Assembly: GCF_003054175.1 (NCBI RefSeq)
Contig: NZ_QBKN01000022.1
Coordinates: 26,426 to 90,425, forward strand
Reading direction: 5' to 3'
DNA: 64,000 nucleotides
Source: Allosediminivita pacifica
GTDB taxonomy: Bacteria > Pseudomonadota > Alphaproteobacteria > Rhodobacterales > Rhodobacteraceae
In this document: in pieces, positions 34,191-42,669 of the stretch
Position numbering within the stretch: position 1 is the first letter of the stretch
Layout of the letters: the number at the start of each line of letters is the position of its first letter
Notes under the pieces: generated by a model
What the model was told of the DNA's origin: nothing
The model's database searches: none
What the model saw: the letters and a program-made list of their open reading frames with translations, nothing else
Made by a program: the position numbers and the translations under genes

Positions 34191-34245
34191 CTTCGTGCCC
34201 GGGGCACGAAGCACCGCACCCTTCGGCCGATCATCCCGCCGAAGG
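34191..34245 (-). terminator. Twin hairpins downstream of the nqr operon
   Basis: Two dyads lie between the CBS gene end and the amidase start. CTTCGTGCCC and GGGCACGAAG (34191-34211) form a near-perfect palindrome. CCTTCGGC and GCCGAAGG (34220-34245) have a ten-base loop. One probably terminates the nqr transcript. The perfect palindrome could instead be an operator for the amidase gene. Confidence 0.5.
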
Positions 34246-34320
34246 CCCCGGCCCCGCAAACCAGAAATCCTGACACCTGGGCTGACGAAAACTCAGGTCC
34301 CGCCACCCGGGCCCGCGGCC

Positions 34321-34713
34321 TCAGCCCTCGCGCACCATGTGCGCCAGCACGTCCGCACGGTCGAGCAGCCCCACCATGCGCTTGTCCTTCAGCACCGGAA
34401 AGGCCCGGTGCGGCAGGTCGAGGAACATCTCGGCGGCGTGCATCACGTCTTCGCCCGCCTCGACCGTGACGACCTCCGCCGTCATGTGATCGGCCACGTT
34501 GCCGGTCCAATCCTGATAATACCCCGCGTGCAGCGCCGGGCGGAAGCAGTCCTTCTGCGTGAGCAAGCCCGCCAGCCCGCCGTCTTCCTTCAGGACCGGT
34601 GCCGCCGCGGCCTCGCCCTCGACCAGCAGCGCCACCGCCCGCCGGATCGGCGTCGCGGGCGTCAGCGTCACGATATCGGTGCGCATGATGTCCGACACCA
34701 GATGCCGGCTCAT
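34321..34713 (-). CDS. Twin CBS-domain protein
   Basis: This 130-residue protein consists of two CBS domains (about 7-58 and 72-126). The typical starts are DIMRTDIVTLTPATPIRRAV and HMTAEVVTVEAGEDVMHAAE, and the core strands are APVLKEDGGLAGLLT and FPVLKDKRMVGLLD. Such pairs bind adenine nucleotides and tune partner proteins. It overlaps nqrM by ATGA and ends the nqr operon, so it may sense energy charge for the Na+-NQR complex. That link is by position only. It has no membrane or catalytic segment. Confidence 0.9.
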   Translation of the reverse strand: MSRHLVSDIMRTDIVTLTPATPIRRAVALLVEGEAAAAPVLKEDGGLAGLLTQKDCFRPALHAGYYQDWTGNVADHMTAEVVTVEAGEDVMHAAEMFLDLPHRAFPVLKDKRMVGLLDRADVLAHMVREG

Positions 34714-34877
34714 GACGCCTCCTCGCGCAGGTGCGGACAGCCCGCGCAGCGCTCCATCTTGCCGCAGGCCATGGCACCGCAGCTTGTCCGCGCCGGCCCG
34801 CGCCCCAGCGCGAGGCCAAGCGCCAGACCGCCCGCCGCCAGCACGAAGACCCCGACCGCGAAAATAACCTCGATCAT
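34710..34877 (-). CDS. nqrM: Na+-NQR maturation protein NqrM
   Basis: This 55-residue protein begins MIEVIFAVGVFVLAAGGLAL. It has one transmembrane helix (about 3-25) followed by four cysteines: SCGAMACGK, then ERCAGCP. This is the NqrM pattern. NqrM is needed to insert iron at the NqrD/NqrE site. It lies directly after apbE and before the CBS gene, with ATGA overlaps on both sides, which is the usual operon place. It is somewhat shorter than the common 70-residue versions. It is easy to miss because of its size. Confidence 0.9.
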   Translation of the reverse strand: MIEVIFAVGVFVLAAGGLALGLALGRGPARTSCGAMACGKMERCAGCPHLREEAS

Positions 34878-35842
34878 GCCAGCACCTCCGCCATCCGGCC
34901 CGTCACCTGCTGCCGCAGCGCGCCGCCGTCATCGCTCAGGAACAGCGCGTCGATCCCGTGCGCCTCGGCCAGCGCCACGCCGCGCTCGGCCCCTGCCGCG
35001 AACAGCGCCGTGGCCCAGCCGTCCGCCGTCATCGCGCGTTCCGACAGGACCGAGACCGAGGCCAGCGCCCCCGCCACGGGTTCGCCCGTCGCCGGATCGA
35101 TGATGTGGGAATAGCTGCGCCCGCCCAGCACGTAGCTCTGCGCCCGCCGCCCCGAGGTCGCGACGCTCAGGCCGGGCGCAAGCGACAGCACCGCCGCCAG
35201 CCCCTCGCCCAGCGGGTTCTCCACGCCGACCTTCCAGGGCCGCCCCTCGGGGTGCATCCCCAGCGCCGCCAGTTCGCCGCCGAGATCGATCAGCACATCG
35301 CGATGCCCCTGCCGCGCCGCCAGCGCCCGCGCCTCGTCCAGCGCCCAGCCCTTGGCGATGCCGCATAGATCCAGCGTCGCGCCCGCGTCGCGCTTGACCA
35401 CGCGCGTGCCCTCGACAGTCCAGGCCGAGGCATCCGAAACCTCGCCCACGTCGATCGGGCCAAAGCCCCAGCGCGCCACAAGCGGCCCCACGCCGGGATC
35501 GAAGGCCCCGCCGCTTTCGCCCGTCAGCGCCAGCGCCGCAGCAGTGACAAGCGCTGTCTCCTCCGGCACCTCCTGCGCACCGACGCCCGCCCGGTTCAGC
35601 CCGCTCAGCATGCTGTCACTCCGCCAGGGCGACATCTGCGCGTCGATCCCGGCAAAAAGCGTAGCGACAGCCTCGCCCAGATCGCTGCCGAGGCCCGGCC
35701 CGGCCATCCGCCACTGCGTCCCGAAGGCCGGCCCGCCGATGCCCTCCACCGGCGCGGCGCGCCCGATCACCGGCCACAGCATCGCGCCCCCGGCAAGGCC
35801 CAGGAAACCGCGTCGTCCGAGACGGCTCATTTCAGCAGTCAT
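34874..35842 (-). CDS. apbE: FAD:protein FMN transferase (ApbE)
   Basis: This 322-residue flavin transferase attaches FMN covalently to Thr/Ser in Dxx(S/T)GAT motifs of targets such as NqrC. The N-terminus has a twin-arginine-like signal (RLGRRGFLGLAGGAMLWP), fitting periplasmic action. Family motifs include GTQWRM, DLCGIAKGWALDEA and the YSHIIDPATGEP segment, with SVLSERAMTADGWATALFAAG near the end. The start at 35842 has GGAGG eight bases ahead. Another ATG at 35866 is less likely. It follows nqrF by four bases and overlaps nqrM, consistent with a dedicated role in maturing this Nqr complex. Confidence 0.94.
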   Translation of the reverse strand: MTAEMSRLGRRGFLGLAGGAMLWPVIGRAAPVEGIGGPAFGTQWRMAGPGLGSDLGEAVATLFAGIDAQMSPWRSDSMLSGLNRAGVGAQEVPEETALVTAAALALTGESGGAFDPGVGPLVARWGFGPIDVGEVSDASAWTVEGTRVVKRDAGATLDLCGIAKGWALDEARALAARQGHRDVLIDLGGELAALGMHPEGRPWKVGVENPLGEGLAAVLSLAPGLSVATSGRRAQSYVLGGRSYSHIIDPATGEPVAGALASVSVLSERAMTADGWATALFAAGAERGVALAEAHGIDALFLSDDGGALRQQVTGRMAEVLA

Positions 35843-35846
35843 GGCC

Positions 35847-37070
35847 CTATCCTCCGAAATCGTCATAGAAGATGTTCTCCGGCTCGACCCCGAGCCGTTC
35901 CAGCGTCGCAAGCACCGCCGAGATCATGACCGGCGGCCCGCACAGGTAGTATTCGCAATCCTCGGGCGCCGGGTGCTTTGCCATCTCGCGACGCAGCGCC
36001 TCGTGGATGAAACCGGTCGCCCCGGTCCAGCGGTCGCCGGGCGCCGGGTCCGACAGGGCCGGGGTCCAGGTGAAGTTCGGATTGGCCTCGGACAGCCTGT
36101 CGAACTCCTCGACATAGAACAGGTCCGCGACGCTGCGCGCCCCGTAGAAATACCGAAGCCGCCGCGTGCTGCCGCGCCCAAGCTGCTCGTGGATCAGCGC
36201 CCGCAGCGGTGCCATGCCCACACCCCCGCCAATAAAGACCATCTCGGCCTCGGTCGGCTGCGCGTGGAACTCGCCGAAGGGCCCCGAGGCCTCGACCTTG
36301 TCGCCTTCCTTCAGCGAAAACAGCCAGGACGACACCTTTCCCGGCGGCACCTCGTGCTCCATCCCCGCGGGCGGCACGGCGAGCCGGATATTGAACACCG
36401 CCCGGTTCACGTCCTCGGCGCGGTTCGCGACCGAATAGGCCCGCGTCACCGGCGCATCGCATGCGGACGACAGTTCCGTCCAGCCGGCTATCTCCCAGGT
36501 CTCGCGAAACGCCTCGGGCAGGTCCAGCTTGCCGAAATCCACCTTGTAGGGCGGCGCCGTGATCTGCATGAAATCCCCGGCGAGATAGTCGAAGGGCTGC
36601 CCCTCGGGCAGATCCAGCACGATCTCGCGGATCAGCGGCGCCATCATCCGGGTCGAGGCCACCGTGCAGATGAACCCGCCGCCCGAACTCAGGATGTCGT
36701 CCGGCACCGTCACCGCGCAGTCGCCCCGCAGGCTGGTCTGGCAGGCCAGCCGCATGTGATCGCGCCGCTCGCGCGCGGAAAGCACACCCTTCTCGGTGGC
36801 CTGCGGCTCGCCCGCGCCCTCGCCCGTGACATGAACGCGGCAAAGCCCGCAGGTCCCCGACCCGCCGCAGGCGGCGGGAATACGGATGTCGTTGCCGTGC
36901 AGCACCTGCAGCAGCCGGCTGCCGCGCTCGGCGGTGATATGCGTGCCGCCGTTCACCGTGATGTCGATGGCGCCCGAGGGCACCAGGCGCTTTCGGGCCT
37001 GCAACAGCCCCACCGCCAGCGCGAGCACCAGCAGCGTGACGACGAGTGTGCCCAGGATGATCTCCGTCAT
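35847..37070 (-). CDS. nqrF: Na+-NQR subunit F (NADH-oxidising diaphorase)
   Basis: NqrF is the 407-residue subunit that oxidises NADH. It has an N-terminal membrane anchor (3-24), a plant-type 2Fe-2S ferredoxin domain with Cys68, Cys74, Cys77 and Cys110, an FAD-binding domain (TRAYSVANR) and an NADH-binding domain ([13 protein letters not shown], then EYYLCGPP). The C-terminal NIFYDDFGG is characteristic. It overlaps nqrE by ATGA. Electrons from NADH pass from here through the NqrD/E iron site to the flavins of the other subunits. Everything required for function appears intact. Confidence 0.96.
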   Translation of the reverse strand: MTEIILGTLVVTLLVLALAVGLLQARKRLVPSGAIDITVNGGTHITAERGSRLLQVLHGNDIRIPAACGGSGTCGLCRVHVTGEGAGEPQATEKGVLSARERRDHMRLACQTSLRGDCAVTVPDDILSSGGGFICTVASTRMMAPLIREIVLDLPEGQPFDYLAGDFMQITAPPYKVDFGKLDLPEAFRETWEIAGWTELSSACDAPVTRAYSVANRAEDVNRAVFNIRLAVPPAGMEHEVPPGKVSSWLFSLKEGDKVEASGPFGEFHAQPTEAEMVFIGGGVGMAPLRALIHEQLGRGSTRRLRYFYGARSVADLFYVEEFDRLSEANPNFTWTPALSDPAPGDRWTGATGFIHEALRREMAKHPAPEDCEYYLCGPPVMISAVLATLERLGVEPENIFYDDFGG

Positions 37071-37681
37071 TGCGATGCCGCCATCTGCGCGAAGGAGGAA
37101 AAGCCCAGCGACATGAGCCCCGCCAGGATGAAGGTGATGCCAAGCCCCCGCAGCCCCGCGGGCAGGTCGGCATAGGACAGCCGCGAGCGCACCGCGCTCA
37201 GCATGGTGACAGCGAGCGCAAAGCCCGCGCCGCCGCCCAGGCCGTAGACCGCCGATTCAGCCAGCGTGTACGAGCGTTCCACCATGAAAAGGCTGCCCGC
37301 CAGGATCGCGCATTGCACCGTCAGCAGCGGGAGGAAGACCCCGAAGGCCGCGTAGATCGCCGGAAAGAACCGGTCGAGCAGCATCTCGAGCAGCTGCACC
37401 GTCGCCGCGATCACCCCGATAAAGGCGATGAGATCGAGGTAGGACAGGTCCAGCTCCGGCATGCCCGCCCAGGCCCAGGCGCCGGGCGCCAGCACGTAGG
37501 TATAAAGCAGCTGGTTCAGCGGCACCGTGACGCCCATCACGCCCGTGATCGCTATGCCGAGGCCAAGCGCGCTCTCGGTTTTCTTGGACAACGCGAGGAA
37601 GGTGCACAGCCCCAGGAACAGCGTCAGGGGCATGTTTTGCACCAGCGCCGAGTAGATGAAGAGATCCCAGAGCCCGCTCAT
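37067..37681 (-). CDS. nqrE: Na+-NQR subunit E
   Basis: This 204-residue integral membrane protein has six hydrophobic helices and the family's [27 protein letters not shown] N-terminus (residues about 11-33). The Cys there belongs to the iron centre shared with NqrD. A second Cys is in TVQCAILAG. The start at 37681 is set by ATGA overlap with nqrD; the long frame upstream is antisense/shadow. Length and order (D-E-F) are normal for Na+-NQR. Confidence 0.95.
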   Translation of the reverse strand: MSGLWDLFIYSALVQNMPLTLFLGLCTFLALSKKTESALGLGIAITGVMGVTVPLNQLLYTYVLAPGAWAWAGMPELDLSYLDLIAFIGVIAATVQLLEMLLDRFFPAIYAAFGVFLPLLTVQCAILAGSLFMVERSYTLAESAVYGLGGGAGFALAVTMLSAVRSRLSYADLPAGLRGLGITFILAGLMSLGFSSFAQMAASQ

Positions 37682-38343
37682 TCCGCCGGCTCCCCGCGCG
37701 GCGGCGGCACCGTGTCGAGCGCCTCGGCCTGTTCGGGCAGTACCGTCCGGATCGCCCAGACCAGCATGCCCAGCAGGAAGAAGGCAGAAGGCGCCAGCAG
37801 CATCAGGCTCAGCGGCGTGTACCAGCCGCCGTTCTCGACCAGCGGCAACACCGTGTGCCCCATCAGCTCGCCCTTGCCGAACAGCTCGCGCACCGCGCCG
37901 ATCACGATCAGCACCAGCGAATAGCCCAAGCCGTTGCCGAAGGCGTCGACCATGGCGGGCAGCGGCGGGTTGTGCCGCGAAAACGCCTCGGTCCGCCCCA
38001 TGACAAGACAGTTCGTCGTGATCAGCGCCACGAAGACCGACAGCGACCGGCTGATGTCCGGCAGGTAGGCCTGCAGGATCTGGTCGATCACGATCACCAG
38101 CGACGCGATGATGACGATCTGCACGATCAGACGGATCGTGTCGGGAATGTGCTTGCGGATCACGCTGATCAGCCCCGCCGACAGCGTCACCACCGTGGTC
38201 AGTGCCGCCGCCATGGTTAGCGCCGTCGGCAGGGACGTGGTGACCGCCAGCGCCGAGCACAGCCCGAGGATCTGCAGCGTCACCGGGTTCTGCCGCACCA
38301 GCGGCTCGGTCAGCGTCGACCAGAAATTGAAGTGTTCCGCCAT
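37678..38343 (-). CDS. nqrD: Na+-NQR subunit D
   Basis: This 221-residue membrane subunit has six helices. [17 protein letters not shown] near the N-terminus and [15 protein letters not shown] in the middle carry the conserved cysteines of the NqrD/NqrE iron site. [13 protein letters not shown] is also typical. It lies three bases after nqrC and overlaps nqrE. With NqrE it forms the transmembrane core that passes electrons across the membrane while Na+ is pumped. The C-terminal tail is proline/acid rich and a little longer than usual. Confidence 0.95.
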   Translation of the reverse strand: MAEHFNFWSTLTEPLVRQNPVTLQILGLCSALAVTTSLPTALTMAAALTTVVTLSAGLISVIRKHIPDTIRLIVQIVIIASLVIVIDQILQAYLPDISRSLSVFVALITTNCLVMGRTEAFSRHNPPLPAMVDAFGNGLGYSLVLIVIGAVRELFGKGELMGHTVLPLVENGGWYTPLSLMLLAPSAFFLLGMLVWAIRTVLPEQAEALDTVPPPRGEPAE

Positions 38344-38346
38344 GGC

Positions 38347-39144
38347 TCAGAACTCCCCGCGCTGCACCGCATCGACCAGCGGGCCATAGCCCTCGGGGCC
38401 AAGCCAGAAGCGCACGATGCGGGTGACCGCGTTGCTGGTGCGCGTGGCGCCGGTGATGCCGTCAACCTCGTAGGGGCTCACCGCATCGCCCCGCGCCACC
38501 GCAAAGCGCACCGTGCCACTGGCGTCGCGCACCTCGGTGCCCGGCCAGCTCGCCTGCCAGCCCGGCTCCTCGATCCGTCCGCCAAGCCCCGGCGTCTCCT
38601 CGTGCCGCGTGACCGCAAGGCCCGCGATGGTGTTCATGTCGCCCTGCATGGCCAGCACCGCCGAGATCGGCCCGTTGTAGCCCGCTCCGCTCAGCGGCAG
38701 CAGCGCCAGCTCGATCTCCTCGTCCTCGCCGCGCAGCAGGTAGATCTGCACGTAATCCGGCCGCTGCCCGAGCCCGGCGATATCCTCGCCGTCGCTCAGC
38801 GCGGTCCAGTTCGACTGCTCCGCCAGCGCCGCCTGCAGGGTGTCGGGCGTCACCTCCTCCGCCGCGCGCCCCGCCTCGAGATCGATCACCACGGTGGACA
38901 GCGTCCCGCCGGTCGCCTCCAGCAGCTCCGACATGCCCGGGATGCCGCGCACCAGCGCCTCGATCCGGGCCTGTTCCTCGGCCGCGCGGTTGGCCGCCTG
39001 GATCGGCCGCAGCACCACTGTCGCGCCGCTCACCATCACCGCGCAAAGCGCCGAGACCGCGAATGCCATGAACACCGTCTTGCCGCGGCTTTCGTTGGGC
39101 AGCGCAAGCACCCGTCGCAGGGGGTTCCAGTCACGATCGGCCAT
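38347..39144 (-). CDS. nqrC: Na+-NQR subunit C (covalent FMN)
   Basis: This 265-residue protein has one N-terminal membrane helix (about 27-50) and a periplasmic FMN-binding domain. The flavinylation motif DGITGAT is at residues 228-234, with Thr234 the expected site of ApbE-attached FMN. The start ATG at 39144 has GGAGA four bases ahead and is preferred over an upstream TTG. It overlaps the nqrB end by 14 bases. This is the only visible covalent-flavin site in the operon, because NqrB here lacks one. Confidence 0.94.
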   Translation of the reverse strand: MADRDWNPLRRVLALPNESRGKTVFMAFAVSALCAVMVSGATVVLRPIQAANRAAEEQARIEALVRGIPGMSELLEATGGTLSTVVIDLEAGRAAEEVTPDTLQAALAEQSNWTALSDGEDIAGLGQRPDYVQIYLLRGEDEEIELALLPLSGAGYNGPISAVLAMQGDMNTIAGLAVTRHEETPGLGGRIEEPGWQASWPGTEVRDASGTVRFAVARGDAVSPYEVDGITGATRTSNAVTRIVRFWLGPEGYGPLVDAVQRGEF

Positions 39145-39913
39145 GAGGTCTCCTTCGCCGCGCAAGCCAGAGGCCTATCGCGATCTCATCGAACAGGGGC
39201 GCGGCGAGCGAGGCCAGAAGCGCCGCCGAAACGGCCATCTGAACCGGCGCCGCGCCGTCCCAGCTGATTGCGAAAATTACCATCAGGGCGCCGTAGAACG
39301 CCCCGTTGAGCCAGCGGGCCAGTTCCGTGGCCGCACTCGCCACCGGGCAGGCCACCAGCAGCACCAGCACGATGCCCGCCGCAGGCACCAGTACCGCGGG
39401 CAGCAGCCCCGCCAGCGACGCGGTCACCCCCACCAGCACCGCGCCCAAGATCACGCCAGCCGGCATCACGCCGAAGGCAAGCCCGATCAGCGCCGCAGGG
39501 ATCGCGGCCCAGGCGACAGGCTCGACAAATCCTGGCCAGGGAAAGGCCGGAAAGCCGAAGCCCAGGAACGACAGCGTCACCGTCGCCGGGTTCACCACGT
39601 TGCGGCCCCAGCCCCCGAAGACCAGCTCGCCCATCACCGCGCCGAAGCTGACCCCCAGCACCATGCGCAGCAGGCCCAGGTCCTCGGGCGCCAGCATCGC
39701 CACGCCAAGCGCCGCGATGGCGCCTGCCAGCGAGGGCGGTTGTGCGCGGGCCAGCATGAAGACCAGATGCCAGATCCCCGACACCACCAGCGCCAGCAGC
39801 AACCGGGCCAACGCATCCGTGCCGCCGAACCAGAGCCAGGTCAGCGCCAGCGGCATGTAGGCGGCAAGCAGCATCAGGGCGACCGTCTCGCGGTCCCACA
39901 ATCCCTTTGTCAT
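39131..39913 (-). CDS. nqrB: Short NqrB/RnfD-family membrane subunit without the FMN motif
   Basis: This 260-residue member of the NqrB/RnfD family is placed where nqrB belongs and linked by ATGA to nqrA. It keeps the signature FGGWGRNVVNPATV (about residues 102-115). Normal NqrB has about 400 residues or more and a D-x-x-S-G-A-T site for covalent FMN shortly after that signature. Here the following sequence runs LSFLGFGFPAFPWPGFVEP into a helix with no such motif, and the N-terminal helices are reduced. About eight hydrophobic segments remain. No frameshift is evident: the frame is open, overlaps its neighbours correctly and has uniform codon use. It may work with fewer flavins or with a different quinone site. 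Confidence 0.85.
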   Translation of the reverse strand: MTKGLWDRETVALMLLAAYMPLALTWLWFGGTDALARLLLALVVSGIWHLVFMLARAQPPSLAGAIAALGVAMLAPEDLGLLRMVLGVSFGAVMGELVFGGWGRNVVNPATVTLSFLGFGFPAFPWPGFVEPVAWAAIPAALIGLAFGVMPAGVILGAVLVGVTASLAGLLPAVLVPAAGIVLVLLVACPVASAATELARWLNGAFYGALMVIFAISWDGAAPVQMAVSAALLASLAAPLFDEIAIGLWLARRRRPHGRS

Positions 39914-41181
39914 GCAGCGAACTCCGTCTCGGTCCGGTCCAGCATCCGCCGCAGCGCACCGGCCAGCGTCCCGTGGCCGCCCAGAACGTAATCGGCCAGC
40001 GCCACGTCCTCCTCGAGCAGCGACAGCGCGCCCAGCTTCATGGCGGTCTCGTCGTCCCCCGCCGCCAGCGCCCGCGCGAGCGGTGCCGCCGGAAGGCCGC
40101 CGCCAAAGGCATGGGTCAGCGCCGAGGTCGGGATGATGGGCCGCGGCATCGCCGATCCGGTCAGCGCCTCGATGAACCAGTGCCGCCCGCGCCGGCGCGG
40201 TCCGCGCGGCATCACCGTCACCTGCCGGTCGCGCGTGCCCAGCCAATGCGCTTCGCGCCCGTCGAGCGGCGATCCGGTCATCAGCATATGCGGCCCCGGC
40301 AGAACCTCTCCGTAGGTCAGCCCGCGCAGGTCCGCCCCGGGCTGCGTCCGCACGAAGCGGCTCTCTCGCAGGGCGCTGCCCGCCACGTGGATCAGCCGCG
40401 TCTCGGGAACGAGCCCCGTTTCCAGCAGCGCCCCGATCGCGGCCACGTCCTCGGCATGGATGTCCCAGACAGGCGCATCGAGCTCCGCCGGAAAGGCGCT
40501 ATGAATGCGCATGCCCGCCAGCCCCTGCGGATGGCGCGGCCCGCAGCGCAGCGTCTTCACCTGCTCGTGCGCCCGCTTGGTCCCGAGCGGTAGCTCGGCG
40601 CGGGAGTGGCAGACGATCACCGGCCCGTCCGTCAGGTGGCAGAGGGCATCCAGACCTTCGCCGAAGACCCTCTCCGACCCGTTCAGCGCAACTTCCGGAT
40701 CTGGGGCGAAGGGCCGGGTGTCCGAGCCCATGACGAAGATTGCCGCGGGCCGTTCGCCGGGCGCAGGCATGTTCCCGAAGGGCCTGCGCTGCAGCAGCGG
40801 CCAGAGCCCCGCGCCTTGCATCAGCCGGCGCAGCGAAGCCTCCGAAAGCGCACCGTCAAGCGCGTGTTCGTGCCGCCCGCCGCCGCTTTCGCGAAAGAAG
40901 ACGATCTCGCCCATCCTGCGTCCCGGACCAAGGCGGATCGCGCCCACTGTCGCGGCCATGGGGGCGGTCAGACAGATTTCCGGGGCATGGCGAAGGCAGG
41001 CGACCGGGGCACCGTGTGCCACCTGGGCCCCCTCCTCCACCAGGGGTGTCACACGCAATTCACCGTGGGCCGGTCCGGTCAGACCAGCTTCCTCGGTGAT
41101 CATCTCGAGAACGCCACCGGAAGCTGCCGGAGGCGTTGCGAAACGAGGCGAAAGCCCGGCGCGTAAAGCGCTGCTACTCAT
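39910..41181 (-). CDS. nqrA: Na+-NQR subunit A (divergent)
   Basis: This 423-residue cytoplasmic-side subunit of Na+-NQR has an N-terminal RnfC/NqrA-type barrel (GELRVTPLVEEGAQVAHGAPV, ending AATVGAIRLGPGRRM). The central DIHAEDVAAIG and VAGSALRESRFVRTQPGADL regions resemble NqrA. The C-terminal RRRGRHWFIEALTGSAMPRPIIPTSA region is also conserved. It is somewhat shorter and more diverged than Vibrio NqrA. It heads the operon, with the start at 41181, and faces the pentaheme cytochrome gene across 114 bases. NqrA is thought to contribute to quinone binding, and divergence here together with the short NqrB is notable. Confidence 0.88.
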   Translation of the reverse strand: MSSSALRAGLSPRFATPPAASGGVLEMITEEAGLTGPAHGELRVTPLVEEGAQVAHGAPVACLRHAPEICLTAPMAATVGAIRLGPGRRMGEIVFFRESGGGRHEHALDGALSEASLRRLMQGAGLWPLLQRRPFGNMPAPGERPAAIFVMGSDTRPFAPDPEVALNGSERVFGEGLDALCHLTDGPVIVCHSRAELPLGTKRAHEQVKTLRCGPRHPQGLAGMRIHSAFPAELDAPVWDIHAEDVAAIGALLETGLVPETRLIHVAGSALRESRFVRTQPGADLRGLTYGEVLPGPHMLMTGSPLDGREAHWLGTRDRQVTVMPRGPRRRGRHWFIEALTGSAMPRPIIPTSALTHAFGGGLPAAPLARALAAGDDETAMKLGALSLLEEDVALADYVLGGHGTLAGALRRMLDRTETEFAA

Positions 41182-41295
41182 AACGTCGTTCCCGTCGGGG
41201 TTGTGTCGCGCGCACCCGATTTTCCGTGAAACTGTAACACGAGTGTGATTTCTTAAAAGAGCGCGAACGTCACTTGCGACGGAGTAACCCAGGCC
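41182..41295. promoter_or_regulatory. Divergent nqrA / pentaheme cytochrome promoter region
   Basis: The 114-base gap between divergent starts must hold promoters for both units. It contains an AT-richer core at 41220-41260 with a short dyad, ACAC-GA-GTGT (ACACGAGTGT), at about 41237-41246. No FNR-type TTGAT-N4-ATCAA box was seen. Coordinated expression of the cytochrome and nqr is inferred from the layout only. Confidence 0.4.
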
Positions 41296-42474
41296 ATGCC
41301 ACGACTACTGGTCATTTTTTCCAGCCTCGCCCTAGCGTTGAGCCTTTTTTTCATTGCTGCCGAGACACAGCCGGCCTTTGCGCAGGATACCGCCGAATCC
41401 GAGGCGGAAGACGAGGCCATCGTGCCCTTCGCCCTCCCCGAGGACGGGCCCTTCCACCCCGAGAACATCGAGATCAAGAACAACGATGCCATTTCCGACT
41501 GGTACCGGTCGGCCCATGCCGACGCCGCAGCCGAGGCATTTCGTCACTGGGATGGCGAGGAAGAGATCAACCCGGTCTGTTCCGTCTGCCACTCGGGTGA
41601 AGGCTTCCGTGCCTTCCACGGGCTCGACGGCAGCGAACCCGGCGTCCCGAACGAGCCGATCCCGACCGGCGGCGTCGTCGATTGCGGCACCTGCCATAAC
41701 CCCGGTCTCGCCGAGATCAAGGAGATCACCTTCCCTAGTGGCCTCTCGCATCCGGTCCAGGGGGTCGAAGCCGCCTGCATGACCTGCCACCAGGGCCGCA
41801 CCGCAGGCGTCACGGTCGAAAACGCCATCGACGGCAAGAGCCTCGACGAGAGCGACGGCGAGCTGCGCTTCGTGAACCCGCACTACGCCACGGCGGCGGC
41901 CACTTGGCTCGGCGGATACGGCGGCGCGGGCTACCACTACGAGGGGCAGGACTACAGCGGACGCTTCTTCCACGCCCAACCGGTCTCGACCTGCAACTCC
42001 TGCCACGATCCCCACTCGCTGGAGATCGAGTTCGAGCCCTGCATGACCTGTCACCAGGGTGAAAGCCCCGCCGACATCCGCATCGCGCGGCAAAGCTACG
42101 ACGGCAGCGGCGACACCGATAAGGGCATCAAGTCCGACATCGAGGCCAACGCCGCCATGCTGCTCGACATGATCCGCACCTATGCCGAAGAAGTCGTCGA
42201 GGTGCCGATCATCTACGACGGCCACAGCTACCCCTACTTCTTCGCCGACGCCAACGGCGACGGTGCGGTGGACCAGAACGAGGGCAGCAGTGTCTCCTAC
42301 AACGCCTGGACCCCGCGGCTGCTGCGCGCGGCTTACAACTGGAAGCTGGTCACGGCAGATCCCGGCGCCTTCGCCCACAATCCGGTCTACTCGCTGGAGC
42401 TGCTCCACGACTCCATGGCCGACCTCGGCGGGCCACTCGGCATCGACATCGCGGAGCTCGGCATCCGGCGCTGA
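41296..42474 (+). CDS. Periplasmic pentaheme c-type cytochrome
   Basis: This 392-residue secreted protein has a signal peptide (hydrophobic 4-21, cleavage after AFA near residue 29). Five CxxCH heme-binding motifs lie at Cys95 (CSVCH), Cys130 (CGTCH), Cys161 (CMTCH), Cys233 (CNSCH) and Cys249 (CMTCH). Near the C-terminus, residues 318-329 read DANGDGAVDQNE, a perfect EF-hand calcium loop. Additional His residues could serve as distal ligands. It belongs broadly to the multiheme cytochromes, but I cannot assign a named family. It is divergent to nqrA, suggesting a role in moving electrons in the periplasm in connection with the Nqr variant. A strong hairpin follows at 42507. Confidence 0.9.
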   Translation: MPRLLVIFSSLALALSLFFIAAETQPAFAQDTAESEAEDEAIVPFALPEDGPFHPENIEIKNNDAISDWYRSAHADAAAEAFRHWDGEEEINPVCSVCHSGEGFRAFHGLDGSEPGVPNEPIPTGGVVDCGTCHNPGLAEIKEITFPSGLSHPVQGVEAACMTCHQGRTAGVTVENAIDGKSLDESDGELRFVNPHYATAAATWLGGYGGAGYHYEGQDYSGRFFHAQPVSTCNSCHDPHSLEIEFEPCMTCHQGESPADIRIARQSYDGSGDTDKGIKSDIEANAAMLLDMIRTYAEEVVEVPIIYDGHSYPYFFADANGDGAVDQNEGSSVSYNAWTPRLLRAAYNWKLVTADPGAFAHNPVYSLELLHDSMADLGGPLGIDIAELGIRR

Positions 42475-42506
42475 GCCGGACCGCCCTCCGTCGAAAGACA
42501 CAAGGG

Positions 42507-42530
42507 CCCGGCGGGAGCGATCCCGCCGGG
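42507..42530 (+). terminator. Terminator after the cytochrome gene
   Basis: A perfect ten-base stem CCCGGCGGGA/TCCCGCCGGG with a GCGA (GNRA) tetraloop, followed by TCTGT, lies 32 bases past the stop. Confidence 0.75.
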
Positions 42531-42669
42531 TCTGTCCCGACAGTCCCGGGCGCCGTGGCGTCATGCGCCCCAAACCGCGCCCCGTCACAGTTCCGCCAAT
42601 CTTTCCCCCGAAATCTTCGCGCGGATCGTTGCCGCAAGGCGCCGGCCGTTTCCCAACGCGCAGGAGCAG

